Shown here: positions 12,801-27,800 of the stretch, piece after piece
Layout of the letters: each line of letters begins with the position of its first letter
How positions within the stretch are numbered: the first letter of the stretch is position 1
Origin: Choristoneura fumiferana
Taxonomy: Eukaryota; Arthropoda; Insecta; Lepidoptera; Tortricidae
NCBI RefSeq assembly: GCF_025370935.1
Contig: NC_133492.1
Span: forward strand, 14,074,594-14,138,593
Reading direction: 5' to 3'
DNA: 64,000 nucleotides
Made by a program: the position numbers and the translations under genes
The notes under the pieces: generated by a model
What the model was told of the DNA's origin: nothing
What the model saw: the letters and a program-made list of their open reading frames with translations, nothing else
Databases searched by the model: none

Positions 12801-15800
12801 TATTAAGAGAATTTATATTCGATAAGTTGACGGGTCCTGGCGGAGTTAAATTCGAGATACGATTGAAGTAAAGCAAGGACATGTTTAATCGCTTCAATAG
12901 TTTTGCAAAATGTACTTGACTAAACTTCAATTGTTTCTGTATCCGCAAAAAAATGTTCTTGATCTTATTGTGTCAGGTACCATTTTTAATGATAAGTTTT
13001 AATTTACAGTCAATGAAATAGAGCATTCGTCATTCGGTACCGAGGACCAGGAGCAAGCTTTACTTCAAATAATGTCGGTCGTAAATTTTATGCTGGAGTT
13101 CCAGTCAGCCCTATAATTTGTGAGAAAATGAAATAAATAGCCTGCCTTTAAAAATGGAAACTAGCAAGTGTTCATTGTGAGAAGCGATCCGCGCTTGACC
13201 AGTTTTTCATCTGGCCGACGTACGTCTAATCGCCCATTTACAAATACGGATAGTAGTCCGATCCAAGCGAGTATCTCTGACATCGACAACTCCACTAATA
13301 GGCGTTTCGCGCCCATTTATTTTCAGTTTTAGTTTTTATCGTTACACTTGCTAGCACCTACGCAACATCTCAACCTAGGGCTGCAACCCCCACTGCGTTT
13401 ACCACAAAGAATCAAAGTTAAAACTTAACTTTTATTAAAGAGATGAGATGAAATAAATAAAATCTGAGTAGGGTTTATTCAAACAATATATGAATCGTGA
13501 GAAGTAAAAGTCGGCAGAAAAATCTATTAAGTAGGTAAGTACCATCTTTGCGGTAAAGTATAATAAAGGAGCAGAGAAGCGAGCCATATAATTACTATTT
13601 GATTTGTAGTCTCATGAATTGGCGAGGCATGAAAGTGAATATATATATTTGTGTAAAACACAAGTTATTAGTAGTTGAATGGGCCGGGCGAGCAGGTCCA
13701 CTCGTTAAAATATAAAATGGCAGCCCTGGAGTGGCCGCGGCCAGCTATCCGGTGGCGGTTGATTGTACTCATCAAGGATTTCTGCACTCAAGGACGCTGC
13801 CGGCTAGACGATCGCGACTGTCGAACGCCTCTTATTATTTCTCCACAGACACATCTTGTTTTTGTCTGACGCTAATTTATATTCATGAAACATATCGACG
13901 TTTATATCTATAAATTATATCTCTTACTAATCTAAGTTTATTTCTATAGCATTCTTAAAGATCGTTAACTCATAATTCACTTTTTATTGATGATTGAGAA
14001 GATTAAGATTGCTCTTGATCAAATACAACAAGTTAAATTGATTTCCAATAAAGCAATACGAGACAACATTTAAACTAAACTTATATGCTATCCAGAATCT
14101 TAATCCATATAGCAATTAGTTATAACACCTAACCTACATGAGCCGTAATACCAACCAATGTACCTGTCAGGTTATTTATATCACTATACATAACACCAGC
14201 CTCAATGCAAAGAAGCTTTAACTAACTCCCGTCCCATTGCTAGCATACTTCTTACACAAAGCAAAAAAACGACAAAAACTGTCGACTCTACGTTCGTCTA
14301 CGCGGGTTCAATCACCTCCATATTTTCGAATGTACGAAACCTCATTGTCTATTACACATTTTTTGTAACACTCTAAGAGATCATGGCAATTTAAGGTGTC
14401 CGTAAACATGAACATTAAAGTAATCCCAATTTCGATTGCAATTAGAACCATTTTGGTTTCTACAGTCATTTGCAGAGGCGACTTATTGAATCATCAACCG
14501 AAAAACTCAACAAAGAAGCCAGTCATGCGATGATGGTTTGAGTCAAAAGAGCATGCAAATAAGCATATATATATCAACGAAAACAAAAAATATTATCCAC
14601 GTATAAAATAAACACAAAAGTTATACCAACTGCACCTTTTAAGACACGTTCTCTCAACGTGCTACGCATCAAACCCACCTTATTTAAACCAATAAGTATA
14701 ATCTTATGATACTTTTTCTGTGAAACAATGAACTCAAACATGATCAAAGATAATTCTCGTATGTTTTATTTCACGTTGTAGTGGTTGACACAAATTATTT
14801 GTGATTCAATCAGTATAATTCCATTCGCAAGTGATGCGATTTTAAGCGGATGAGAATAACCAAATTAAAGAGTAAGTAAATGTAATCATCCAAGTAAATA
14901 AGGTAATTTAATTTGACCAGCAGACGCATCATTGACCCTAAGTATAAATCAACCGGTAGCCCACGCAACAAGCATGTACCATTCTGCAATTACATATCCA
15001 AATAACATACATTTAAATATGGTAAGGGATCGTGTACGTTTACGGAAATACGAGAAGCTATCGAAACGACAACAAGTCTTGCCGATACGATGCATGTTCT
15101 CTTATGAACATGTACCTATAGGTACATAATTATTATTTGGTAACAGCGATTCAATTTTAGCAGTCATAATTATCTCCGAGATGTTCAGTTTAAACAGTTC
15201 GCACCACATAACACAGGCAGTAAATTATCGCCGTCCATCTGCTTACATTAAACGTGAATTTTGTGATATTTAAAACCGTGCACGCGAGATGTAGGAGTTT
15301 TTATAGCAGTAGGTAGTTACTCTAAAACGCAACTGACTTTTAAACTAGCTTCAATAATAATCGTCGGATTTATAAAAACGATAGCGCCGCAAAATTACAT
15401 GTAAGTATCAAATAAACTTCGAATGAATTGACATGAATATTATTTAAACCTGCTATAAATAAAATGAAAAAAATATTATGCCATGCAAATAAAATAATCG
15501 ATCTGAATTACAACGAGCACCACAATTAGTAACCATCTTGAGAAAATTTAAACCAGACAATTGTAATTGAATACTTCTTCATGGCAATCTGATTCACATA
15601 CATGTAAATGAGCATGTGCTCAATGTCGGGCACATATGTGCCATGAGCGTGAAGGTCGGCTGTACCTACAGTCTGAGTCTCAATGTGGTAAAAATATTAA
15701 GCCCCACAACTATAATAACCAACAAAAAAAAGATAACAATACGGTATTTGAAAGTCCTGAATTTGCCATTATTATTATGAAAATATAGATGTACAGACAG

Positions 15801-18800
15801 TGTTTAGCGAAGAGAAAACTTAAATCGGTTGAAAATTGGATTTATAGTGTTTTTTTTTAAATATCTGTATACCTGTCTCATTCTCAAACGCTTTTCTCTA
15901 TGCAGCAAGTATGGCGCTACTAGCGTGTGACATCACATGCCTGATGCCAGTATGTCTTTCTCCGTCTAATATTGAATTTCAAACCTTTATAACTTTGTTA
16001 TTTGTAAAGGTAGCTTAAAAATTGTTTCTCTATTTGATAACAGGCATTGTGTAGTTTTAATTTATAAAACATATACAAAATAGTCAAATACCGTATACCG
16101 ATACTACACGTCTCCAGTGCGGTGCATAAAGGTACTATAATTAAATTCAAAAAACAAAAGGAGGTTCTCAGTTTGACCTGTATGTATGTTTGTCCGCGAT
16201 TATCTCGCGTTTAGCTGAACTGATTTTGATGCGGTTTTCGGAAAAGTATTTGTTACATTTAGGAGGTTTTGGTATTTTAACCGACTTCAAAAAAAAAACG
16301 GAACTGTCATATAACAATGTAATGTAAACAATGTTACAACCACGTAATTAATCCAACATCCAACGAAAGTAAGCCACGTGAAAAATACACACGATGGCAA
16401 TTTAATTTCATCAAAGCAAAACAGCCAACGGATTATTAAAATTAAGTAATTATCACGTTTTTTGGCTACGGAAAAAAAAACATATAAAAGTCGCAATCCG
16501 ACTTGGTCGTTAGGTTATGAGTTAATCAGACGCGGTCGGCGACGATTAGCCTCAAGCCGCGCGAGGCCCCGCTACCGCTTTCAAATCAATTGAGGATGAT
16601 CTTTTTTCAGCCGCACGACTAATACAATAAAAAGGTTGTGGTTTTTTATTAAATTAAGTTTATTTGTCGGGGCTCTGATCAATCATTTACGAGTTTATTG
16701 GATGGAGATGACAGAGATTGCTCGATAAGGATGTAGATAATAGCACTGTTAAATACAACACAGTTATGATTAAACTGATTCCGCTTACGCGCTTTAGTTA
16801 GATCTTGCATGAAACTAAAGGTAAAAATAGATGTCATACAATTAAAATAGCACGTGTTTGCTGCAGAAAACAGGTAGCTATCGTTAACAAGCACTTGCAA
16901 ATCGCGGTGTAAAAACAAAGCTTAATCTCTAGTGTATTTTCTCGGCAAAAAAACTTTAGGACGTCATACGCCAGTAGTTCTTGCTGCAGCCAGCGAGTTT
17001 TAGAATTGCCCAAGTACTATATAGTCTAGGCACTTGTCCCACCGCCGACGATGAGCGAGAAGCGAGCAGAGCGAGTAACTAGAAACGAGTGGGCGAGCAG
17101 TGAAAAGCGAGTGTTCGAGCACGACGGGCGATTACTCGCTCCACTCGCTCGAGCCGGGCAGCCGCCAAGCTAACAGCGCTGAGCGAGTATCGCTGAGCTA
17201 GTTTTATAGCTCAGCGAGTTTTATAGCTCTTGTCGCTGCGACAAAAGATGTAAAGTGAGTTCTCGCCGGCAGTGTGAACCGCCAGCGATCAACTATTAAT
17301 ATATATGTCTCTTTTACTCACACAGGATCTTATATCTTTTGTTCGTTTCTTGAGCGAGAAAATAGTCGATAGCCAATCGTTTCCTCGCCGGCGGTGAGAC
17401 AACTGCCTATGATTGGCCGCACAATATTTTAACTTTTCCACGAAAAGGTCCCATCATAAATCGAAACCAAATGTAGACGTCGACAAACGAATTACAAGGC
17501 GAAAAATAAAATATGATAAAAATGACGTTATAAAGACGAAATCATTCGTATCCGCCAACATTTATGAGACGTGATGTCACTCTTTGTCACGTTGTGGACA
17601 CAAGTGCAAGATGCCGAAATAAAACCAAGACAATGTTTACGAGCTTCATCAGAAACTTTTTGAATGTGATCCCTATCAACGAGACGAACAGGAAAAATAT
17701 ATACAAATGCAACGTAGCAAAAATAAGGGTTAAATAAATACTTCCGTCCATTCTAGCTACAGTGTCGTAGAGTGAACACAGTGACTTTATCATTAGGCAG
17801 TCCGGGGAGTGGCAGAAGCGTGAGTTATTGCACATAACCTTTGTCATACTTGTCATCACTGGCAATCACGTAAACAAATTTAGGCAACCCGGTGGTAATC
17901 GAGTAATTATGAAGGTACCATCAGCCAAATATGTGGTCTACCACCCTAAAGTTGATAATAGTTACAATAACATATACTACATATTCATTTGATAGGAACT
18001 TGTTTAAAAATTGATAGACCACTTATTTGGCTGATGGTACCTACCCACATACCCACAATCAAACAAAGGGTCAAAAGTCGAAAACACGTTGAGCGTTCCG
18101 CCATTTTTTTTACGTTACTTATATGGCAATAGATCATAAAGCCATAAAAACATATAAGTCATAGTCACCCGTTGGTTTCTTGAACTTGGCCGGTTGGATG
18201 TCGCCGCAAGTTCAAAAAACTATGACTGTATCGAGTGACGTGTAGTTAAAGTGTTTTTCACAATGGAGTCGTAAATGGACAACAATAATATAATCCAAGT
18301 TTTGTTTGAAATTGAATGTTTGGGCGCGGGTCGGCGAAGGGTGAAGCCCGTTCCAGCCCGGCGGTTCCAAGGTAGCCGCTCCCACCCTTACTCTGAATTA
18401 GGCGTACCATTACCATACCTACCTGCGATCACAATCACCAGATCCCAACATATTTAATTAACACGAACATTTTAGGGTGCCAAGCGGATGGAAAATAATC
18501 TCCTCTGTTATAAGAGTTTTAACATACAATACAAGACAAGCGTCTTTATTGACATCGTTTAGCCGACGAAAACTAATCAATAAACCTTTATTACACTAGA
18601 CGTTAAGCGGTGTTGTCGATTTATACTCTCTATCTCTTATTTATGTTAATATCTCTGTTTTTTACCTAACATGGACAGGACAAAATGTACCGTCACTCTA
18701 AGAAATTTTAATATCATTATTACGATACTGTTGAGGCAGTAAACGACGATGTAGTGAGTAGAATAATACCTAATGAATATTTTAGAGCATATAGTGCTGG

Positions 18801-21800
18801 CTATGTTTTACTGCTGGTCGCGTGGATTGAGTCGATTATCGGATATCTGTAAGCTCCTGACAATGACGTCAAGATCGCGAGTCCCTTATCCGTTACGCGA
18901 TGGTATCTCCCAGTCTGATTGAAATAACGAACGGCATGATTTAACTTCCTTTGCTTTTTTAATTCCCGAATATTACTTACTTCTTTAAACGTTTTTTTGT
19001 AACTTAAGAATCGAAGTCTACGTTTCACTATAAAACAATAAAAATGAAAACCAACATGATATTTATTTATTTCTGTCGTACTTATTAATCCCTACAAAAT
19101 AAAACAACAAAGTCAATAAAATTACCTATAGATAATCTCGCATAATCTCGATTTGATTATGAGTGAAAACTTAACTATACCAGAGTAAAACGGTACATCA
19201 ACGGTATTGCTGCCATTAATATCTGTGTAGCATTTACGTCGGAATTCTCTAGAAACTCTCCCGGGTTCCCGCGAGGTTCAGATCGTGACTGCGCGTCGCG
19301 TCGGCGCAATTTGCTTACCCATACAGTGCCAGTGCGCGCGCTCTAATCATGTGTAAAATATTGCCGAGCCTCGTCACTGCAACACAGCATCAGGTAAGAC
19401 GGCCACGTCAAAAGTCACGGAGAAGTGCAAGATTAATTGACTGCGATAGCCGTTGCACGATTACGGTCGTCGACATCAAACCTGAATAAAAAACGTACTT
19501 GCATCTCTATACGACCTAAGTCAGCAGTAGCAGCGCGGAAGCTGTTATGACGCCGTCTACGCAGACCGATTAAAGGTGCGGCCAAACTGTATGCGTGCCG
19601 TTTTTATCGCATGCTCTCCACACCGCTGCTTAAAATACGGAATCGCAGTGACGTGCCGTAAACGTCAGGACAAACAAAAGTCTTGACGTTTACTGCACGT
19701 CACTGCGATTCCGCACCGTCGCCGTTTTTTAAGCAGCAATGTGGACGCTCCTTTAAAAAATCGCACGCAGCAATCGAGAAATATAATATTGGTATGGAAA
19801 TAATATAGTCCTGGAATTGCCATAAAAGCGTTGAGAACCGGCGAGATCAAGTTAAACGCGTGACCTCAAGTCGGCGAATAACGAGACGGGTGTTAGTACA
19901 AGGACCGCGAGCGAGTCGAGAGCCGAGGGTCCATTAGAACAATAGTAGCGCGCAGAAGCGTGCGATCATAAAGTAACACCAACAACCCGCGCGAAGCCGT
20001 ACGAACACCGGCCGCCCGACCTGCCCCAACTGAGCGTGACACCGCCATGCCATCGCTGCTACTAGGCCCTTCCTACTAATCTTGTGCACAATACGAAAAA
20101 TCCCATCAAAACATAAATGTGAAATGAGAGCCAAGTTCAATACTATGATATATGCCTTGATTGTTGACTTTAACGACAAAAGAAGTTAAATGGGTGCTAA
20201 GTACCAAAGTGCCAAGTTCAATGGTCAGTCCTGAAATTATTTTATAACAACTTAAAATATCATTTCTTCTTATGACTTAGTATAATATATTGAAGCCTAA
20301 GGTCGGACTTGGCTATAGTTCTCATATCTCTCTCTCGCTCGGCTCGTGCGTTGTTGTGGTCACATTTTTAACCTCACCGAACCAATTTTTTTTGGTAATT
20401 CATCATTTTACCGAAATGTCTATAATTTTCAATAGGTCAGGTTAAGTTAGTATTGCGTCAAGGCGCCAAGCGCCTCAACTGGGCGCAATAGGAGCTCCAT
20501 CGACCCTGTCACGTGATAGTTCACACAGGATATTCGATACTCTGTACTTCGATATTTATATCTTTCGATGTCACTTTTGTAGATAATTAGATTTTCGATA
20601 TATTTCGACAATATAAACTTTCGTTATTTTAATTTTCGATATTTCTGTACAGTCTAAATTTAAATTTTAGATATTTTGAACATCGACATTTTAACCGTAG
20701 GTATGTATTTTAATTTTCAATATTCAAATATGTAATCTTTAATTTTCCAACGGCTTTAATAAAGTAGTCTTGCAAAATATTTGGCAAGGATCCAAATTTA
20801 CGTAAATAAACAAGTTAGATAAAAAAAATACCAAGTGACCTATTTAAAATATTATTACATTGAAACCTCAATTCAGGCAATTTCACCGTTTTTTCAACTA
20901 CACGACTTGAACTGGAATACATTATGAGCGCTGAAAACTTTCTGGCTGGCTAGAATATCCAAATAACGCATGATACCTTGCATCTTGAGCCCAGGTTGAT
21001 TATAATAGGAGGGAACGTTGTTAAGGCATTCCTATTATTCCCACGTATGTGAGCCGGCACACGCGGATGCGGCGGCGCGGTTCCGATCACTGCGCGCACT
21101 AATTGAGCAGACAACTGACTGGCGATGGGATGCGCCAAGGACACTGCTGCCCCGTATACAACTCGTCTATGCCAGTACCAATCAACACCACCATTGTCGT
21201 TCACCAGACCAACGGAGTGTCTTGTATGAGAACGGGCACAGATATAGATTACACTAGATAATGCAAACACCTCAATCTGTATGAAAACCAACCGTGTCAC
21301 TTTCTTTTATATCTACTGTGACGTCTCAAGAGCGAATTAGCGATATAAATCCCCCGATGTCCGCGCAAAATCGATTTAAATGCGCCGCCCGCCCGCGCCG
21401 TAGGGCTCGAGTTTGTCACTAGCCATGATTAGTCAGTTAGCGGTCAGTCTTTGTATGGGGCCAACCCCGACGTTTGGTCGGGGTTCGGACACGCGAAGTA
21501 GGTAGATGCATTTGCGTAATCTAGTGTAATCTATATCTGTGAGAACGGGTCTTCTTTTCAAAAAAAAGCATTAGAATTATTAAACTTGGCACGCGTCCAT
21601 TTAAAGTACAAATGCCTTACACAACATACGGTTATGTTTTAAAGCAATGCGAAAAGCGTCAGCTGCTTTGTAACTACTATGTACTTGTAATAATATTGGT
21701 TTGAGATCAATCGGAGCCTTGCAGCAACACGCTTGTGAACAGCACTAAAATCAGGAAAGAGCTCCTAATAAACTAGAATTATACTTATAAGTACTAGCGT

Positions 21801-24800
21801 TTACCCGCGGCTTCGCACGCGTAAATCATTAGATACAGCAGTTGAATTAAAATTTCGGGATTTTATTAAATTCTCGTGGGAATTCCCTAAAATTACATCG
21901 TGGTTTTCATTGACTTTATATTATCACAACCAGGGGTCGGACAAAAAGTGCGGATGACGTAAAATGACGTATCTTGCACACAAGATGTTTTTATTTAAAC
22001 TTCCGTGTGACATGTAGTAACAAAGTAGCATTAATGAAGTAACAAAATAAACGTAAATAAATCAATGGAATTCAGTGAATAAAATAAATTTCATATCGTT
22101 TAATAAAGAGGTTGATAAATGATAAGTGATAATTGCTTATGAAAATCAAAAATACTATTTGAAATCATCCTATAAGTGGTTTGACGTCATCGGCACTTTT
22201 TGTCTGACCCCTGATCACAACCATGCCAAATTTCATGACTCTAAACCCAGCGGTTGTTATTTCGAGATTTTATGCCTATCCCGTGGGAATATCGGGATAA
22301 AAAGTAGCCTATGTGTTATTCCAGATGTCCAACTATATACGAACCAAATTTCATGACTCTAAACACAGCGGTTATTATTGAGAGATTTTATCCCTATCCC
22401 GTGGGAATATTGGGATAAAAAGTAGCCTATGTGTTATTTCAGATGTCTAGCTATCTACATACATACCAAACTTCATGACTCTAAGCCCAGCGGTTGTTAT
22501 TTCAAGACTATCCCTTTCCCGTGGGAATATCGGGATAAAAAGTATCCTATGATTTAACCCAGGTTATTAACTAACATTATGCCAAATTTCATCCAAATCC
22601 GTTTAGCCGTTTCAGCGTGAAGAAGTAACAAACATACTCGCTCACTCACAAACTTTCACATTTATAATATTAAGGGGCTGTTTCACCATCCATTGATTAG
22701 TGTTAACCGACAGTTAAATGTGATGCCGTCTCCGTCTATTCGAACAAAACAAATAGAGACGGCATCACACCTAACCGCCAGTTAACACTAATCAATGGAT
22801 GGTGAAACAGCCCCTAAGTAGGATTGTATTCTTTCTATTTTCTTACAAATTGAATGTTAGAAACGATTACCTACTTGGGTGACTATGGCTCGTACGTAAA
22901 GTAATAGTTCTAGATCCTAGATGGTTCCGATAAAGATTTAATGAAGGAACGAAATATCACGAGTTCAATAATTTCTCTACACCAGGTGCTACATAGGTTT
23001 TCCAGTCTCTGGAATGTACGTGAAAAGAGACAAGATGGGAGATGGAAATTTTTAACTATAAATGTTCTGGTTTCACTGATACCTTATAATCTGGAGTTTC
23101 ATTTACTCCGTGAAGTACAAGTAATAATCTTGTCCCCTGTTCGTGAGTAATTTTACTTCAATCCTTTTAAAAATAAAACCTGCTTCGACGATCGTTACAA
23201 ATATAAGGCATAGAAGCTGAGCATGTAAATGTTTCTAGGATGGAAATACATAATTAACTTTAATGATAAAAGACGAGACAAGAACGAGTTAGCACATCTC
23301 GCGTGGGTGATCGTGCGATCACCCAGTATTATATCTCCGAACCCTTATCCTGTAAATTCAATGGAGTTAAGAGTAAGCTCTCAATATATTTATACTTTTT
23401 TTTATCCGTTTTAACTTCCTTACAGGACTTATGAATGAGACATGAAAGGCACTAGAAACTTCTTAAAATTTGGCTTGAAGCGTCAATGCCTTACCGACCA
23501 GACATTATTATAAATGTACGAAGTTTCAAAGAAGGTGGTATTCATATTTCATCATATTATGATGCTAGGTATACAAATGCGAATAAAACGCTTTTCAAAT
23601 ATCACACCCCGTAAGTGTCAATGTAAAAGCAGCCTCTAACTGATACATGATCATTAATAAATAATGGACGGCAATAAGCCCGCCCCGCACTCAATAATTA
23701 GGAACTGAGAAAATCGACGAATGCAGCTGCCGTTACTATAAATATCGAATTGCTCAATCGTTAATGTTGTAATAAATACCTCGTAAAATCGAACGCTAAC
23801 TCGTGAGACCAACAGTGAGCATTATTAAAGACTACAGACACACCACTAAGCGGTTAGTCTTAATCGCTTGCAGTTGGGATAATATCTGCTTAACTTTTAT
23901 TTTATCTTGTATCGTTTTTGTTAGCAGCTAGTAATAAAATAGACACCGACGACGTACAGTTGTCTAAAATCAGCAAAAACCGCAGATTTATAAAATAAGA
24001 GGTCTTTGTGGGAGTAAACAGTGGTCAATTACCGTAGTAGCGGGCGGCGCGCCGAGTCCGCTCCGTGGCGCGTTCAGAAACAATTGAAGCGATGCGATGG
24101 GCGAGATACCGGCCCGTAATAACTCTAATGGCGAGATAAGACCCGCCACTGCCGCGGATACACAACCTACCAGCCGCATAAATGTACTCTAACACCGTGC
24201 TTACACTTACGTCAGATGCGGTATGTAATCTACCATCTTACTACTCGTCTTTAAGAGACAAGATCTCAATTTAAGTTCCTGCAGGGAAGAGCAAAAAAAA
24301 AGTGAGAACGACGTGTATTATTTGATCAATTTGGAATGGAAGTGCGACATTGTACTTATCTCTATTACTGCCTTCACTTTAATAATGATGCAACGATATT
24401 GTACAACATGATGCCTCTCTGCTTTTCATGTGAACTGAACTGCAAGGATTAAAGGTGTCAACAAAATACAAAAACAATAGGTTAGATAATTGGTTGATAA
24501 GTATAAATGGATAACGAGCATTGTGTGATAAACAAGCGTGGCGTTGATTAGGCACGGCTGGGCCCGCCCCACTCCACGGTTGTTTATTGACTGACGCTTC
24601 TTACCTCCGCGAGCGGCCAGCGAGACCAGTTTACGCCGACAACCATGTAAACGATTTATTCCCGAGTCTCGTTTTGCATTACTCGATCGGGAGCCAGGGC
24701 TGGATCCCGTCCCTATCACAGTCACCGAGCCAGAACCCGTGGGCCCGATGCAGTAATAAAACTTTACAACCTCCTTTGTGGAATGCGTGTTTACAGAGGG

Positions 24801-27800
24801 TAACGTGATTTAAAGCGGACTTTCACAAAAGTAAGTGATTCAATTATGCAGTAGCAACTACAAAAAGAAATTTCATATTATAGTGTTTAAGTAAATATTA
24901 CACAAAAACAATGTTTAATAGGTACATTCATTAGTAAGGATATAATCAATACGGTATTTGACTATTTTGTATACGTTTTATAAATTAAAACTACACAATG
25001 CCTGTTATCGAATATAAAAACAATTTTTAAGCTACCTTTACAAATAACAAAGTTATAAATATATCTGTATATCTATATTTTCATAATAATATTAAGATAT
25101 GGCAAAATCAGGAGTTGTCAAATACCGTATTCCTAAAATTATTAGGTGGGTTTATATAGTCGAGTCGAAGTCGGTTTATAAAAAGCTCTACAAATGATAT
25201 TGAACCTTGGAGTGGTAAAGGAATTTCTTGGTCGACTCGCGATTTCGCCACTGCTCCGTTGGATGGAGAACGCCCTACGTCGTGGAAATAACGCATAATA
25301 AGTACTTCCTTAGTCCTTTGTGAACATCATAAAGAAAATATCTTTGTAAAATGTCAGCATTCAAGATTCTGCGTTGCTTCACAGTTTGGGCTGGATGTTG
25401 ATGAGTCAGTCAGTCAGTCAAGTTTTCTTTTTACAAACTTTGTAAGCAATGTACTTTTGTTTGCACTGTCACTGACTGTGGACGTCAAGAAAAAAGTTTT
25501 TTCCCTAATTTTATTAATTTTAACTAAGTACCATCAGCCAAATAAGTGGTCTATCAATTTTTAAACAAGTTCCTATCAAATGAATATGTCGCTAAAGTCG
25601 AACTTTCAGGTTGACAGACACGTCTATTGGCATTATTGTTTTGTGATATGCAAACTATTAACAACTTTAGGGTGGTAGACCACATGTTTGGCTGATGGTA
25701 CATATATTTATAACTTTTAACCTTATTAAGACTACAGTTTAAAATAAAAACGAAAAACACATTTAATTCCTTTCATTTCTCATAAATTCGGGAAACATGC
25801 TAGAAACTGCAAGACCGCAGGAAGTATGGAAAAGGCAACCCTGCGTACGCGCAGTTGTCGCAGAGGTTTATTAAACGACGCTAAGATGGCCGTTGGACCG
25901 GCTTCATCCCGGCGCTTCCTCTTCGCGTCGCACTCGCATAATCAAATTTTATTCCTATACCCGCTAGGTGCAGATACCAACGCATTAAACATTAACCATG
26001 CATGCTTCACGAGAATCAGCCACACTGTTACCAACTGCAATGTATGCTGTCAATGAAGAAGACTAAAGATACATATCTGCTACTAGGTTCAGTACTGTAT
26101 ATTATTTTTACGTTCATAACAAAGCGATAGTTACATTAATTACACAATAGTAACTACTCAGTAACCGCATTATTAACAAAACCACTAAAACGAACGGATA
26201 TAATTCGAACGCAATAAAATGAAAACTCGTAAAACAATTCGGTGAGTACAAAAGAAGAAATGCAGTGGTGAAGAATCTTTATGAATATTTAATTGGCACA
26301 CGAGGACGAGACTGATTGAATGCGTTTATTATTAATACAACGGGCTCGTATGAGGGTCGGCGAATATATATATCAAGAGGCCGATTGAATATGAACATGC
26401 GGCGATGGCGCATAAAATCGATGTGACCAAGTCAAGCGCGCGCGAGACATGTTAAGCTCAGTTTTACACGTTCCGACGGCGTCCCTTTAAAACTTTTAAG
26501 GTGATGCACGGAACAATACAAGACCAAATGTTGCACATGCATATGCACGAGAATAAATACTCTGATTAATGTACGAGCGACGTTGCAAATGGTTAAAAGT
26601 TCGCATAAACACGAACCAGAGACAAGCTTTACTATTAAGAAACTGTCAATTATTTTTACCACAAATGGTTGCATAGATTTCGAGTTTCCCGTGGGAACGT
26701 CTACGTTTCCCGGTAGGTACACTATGTTTCGCCTTAACATTTATCACCTACCAAAGAAACAAATACACTTACAAGTCTTTTACATGCGCAAAGACTTGAT
26801 TAATTTAAGATCATTGGTGGATAAAAAATACCTCTATTATCATGAAAAATGGAGTTATTATGAAGCCAAAATCAAGCAAGGAGATGAGTCGTAATGTAAT
26901 GTCCCCAGTCAGAGTTGACGCAAACCATGTTTGGTGGTTACTTTCCGATATCCGAGCGTCGATTAAAAATTGCCGCGCTCCAAACTCCCGCGCATTCCTC
27001 AACGCACTTTTTGCGGATGACAACTAAAGCCGACGGGTGCTCTTACGCCGCGACAAAGGTGTCCAACCGGTTTAAATTACCATCGCCTTCCCCGGGCACG
27101 TCATCATCCCGTCTGCAAATTCGATACTCATCAAATAATGCAACTTAGGTAACCAACTTAGTTTACAAGCATACTGTGAAATACACATCCGTTGAAACAA
27201 AACATCGCGATCACCTCTTCGCTCGACTACTATATTTATGAATATGATTGCATGGTCTTGTCAGTTTATTTACCACTCGCATAGAAACGACTTAACAAGC
27301 CTGCATTCAAGAAAATCCATGTTTAAAACGTGTTCAGCCAGAATGTCATGCATGTTATTTGTATTTCTTAAGTACTAAATAAGTTTACCTATGCAGTTGA
27401 CATTTCACTATTTCCTAGATAATAAGATCTTTCATGATTTGTAATATTGTTTGTGTATACAATTGGACCAATTAGCTGTCGTGTTAGCAGATAATAGTTG
27501 CCACATTACGAGCATCTACCGGCACATAGTTAATAGGAAACAATACGAGGTGTTTCTATTAACTGCATTGAAGCATCGCGGACATTAGATGGGACTGAAT
27601 AGTTAGTTGCGCAATCATTGCAAGATCGTCCGCTACGACACGCATACAATTACCTCTAAACCATACATCATTATACAATTGTAGGTACAGACAGTCATTT
27701 TAATTTACAACGTCAAGGTTATTCATTGAATTTGCCTATAACTCCAAAAGTGTTTATTTTGTTGAACGTCGTATGAAGCAAAAACTACTTGTTACCAAGT

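Noticed and set aside
20531..20735. Possible CRISPR-like or tandem satellite array
   Set aside because: The words recur without fixed repeat length or spacers, and the genome is eukaryotic.
23988..24179. 63-codon minus-strand frame in a moderately GC-rich block
   Set aside because: Hydrophobic, no motif, no donor or acceptor in a fitting position; more likely non-coding.
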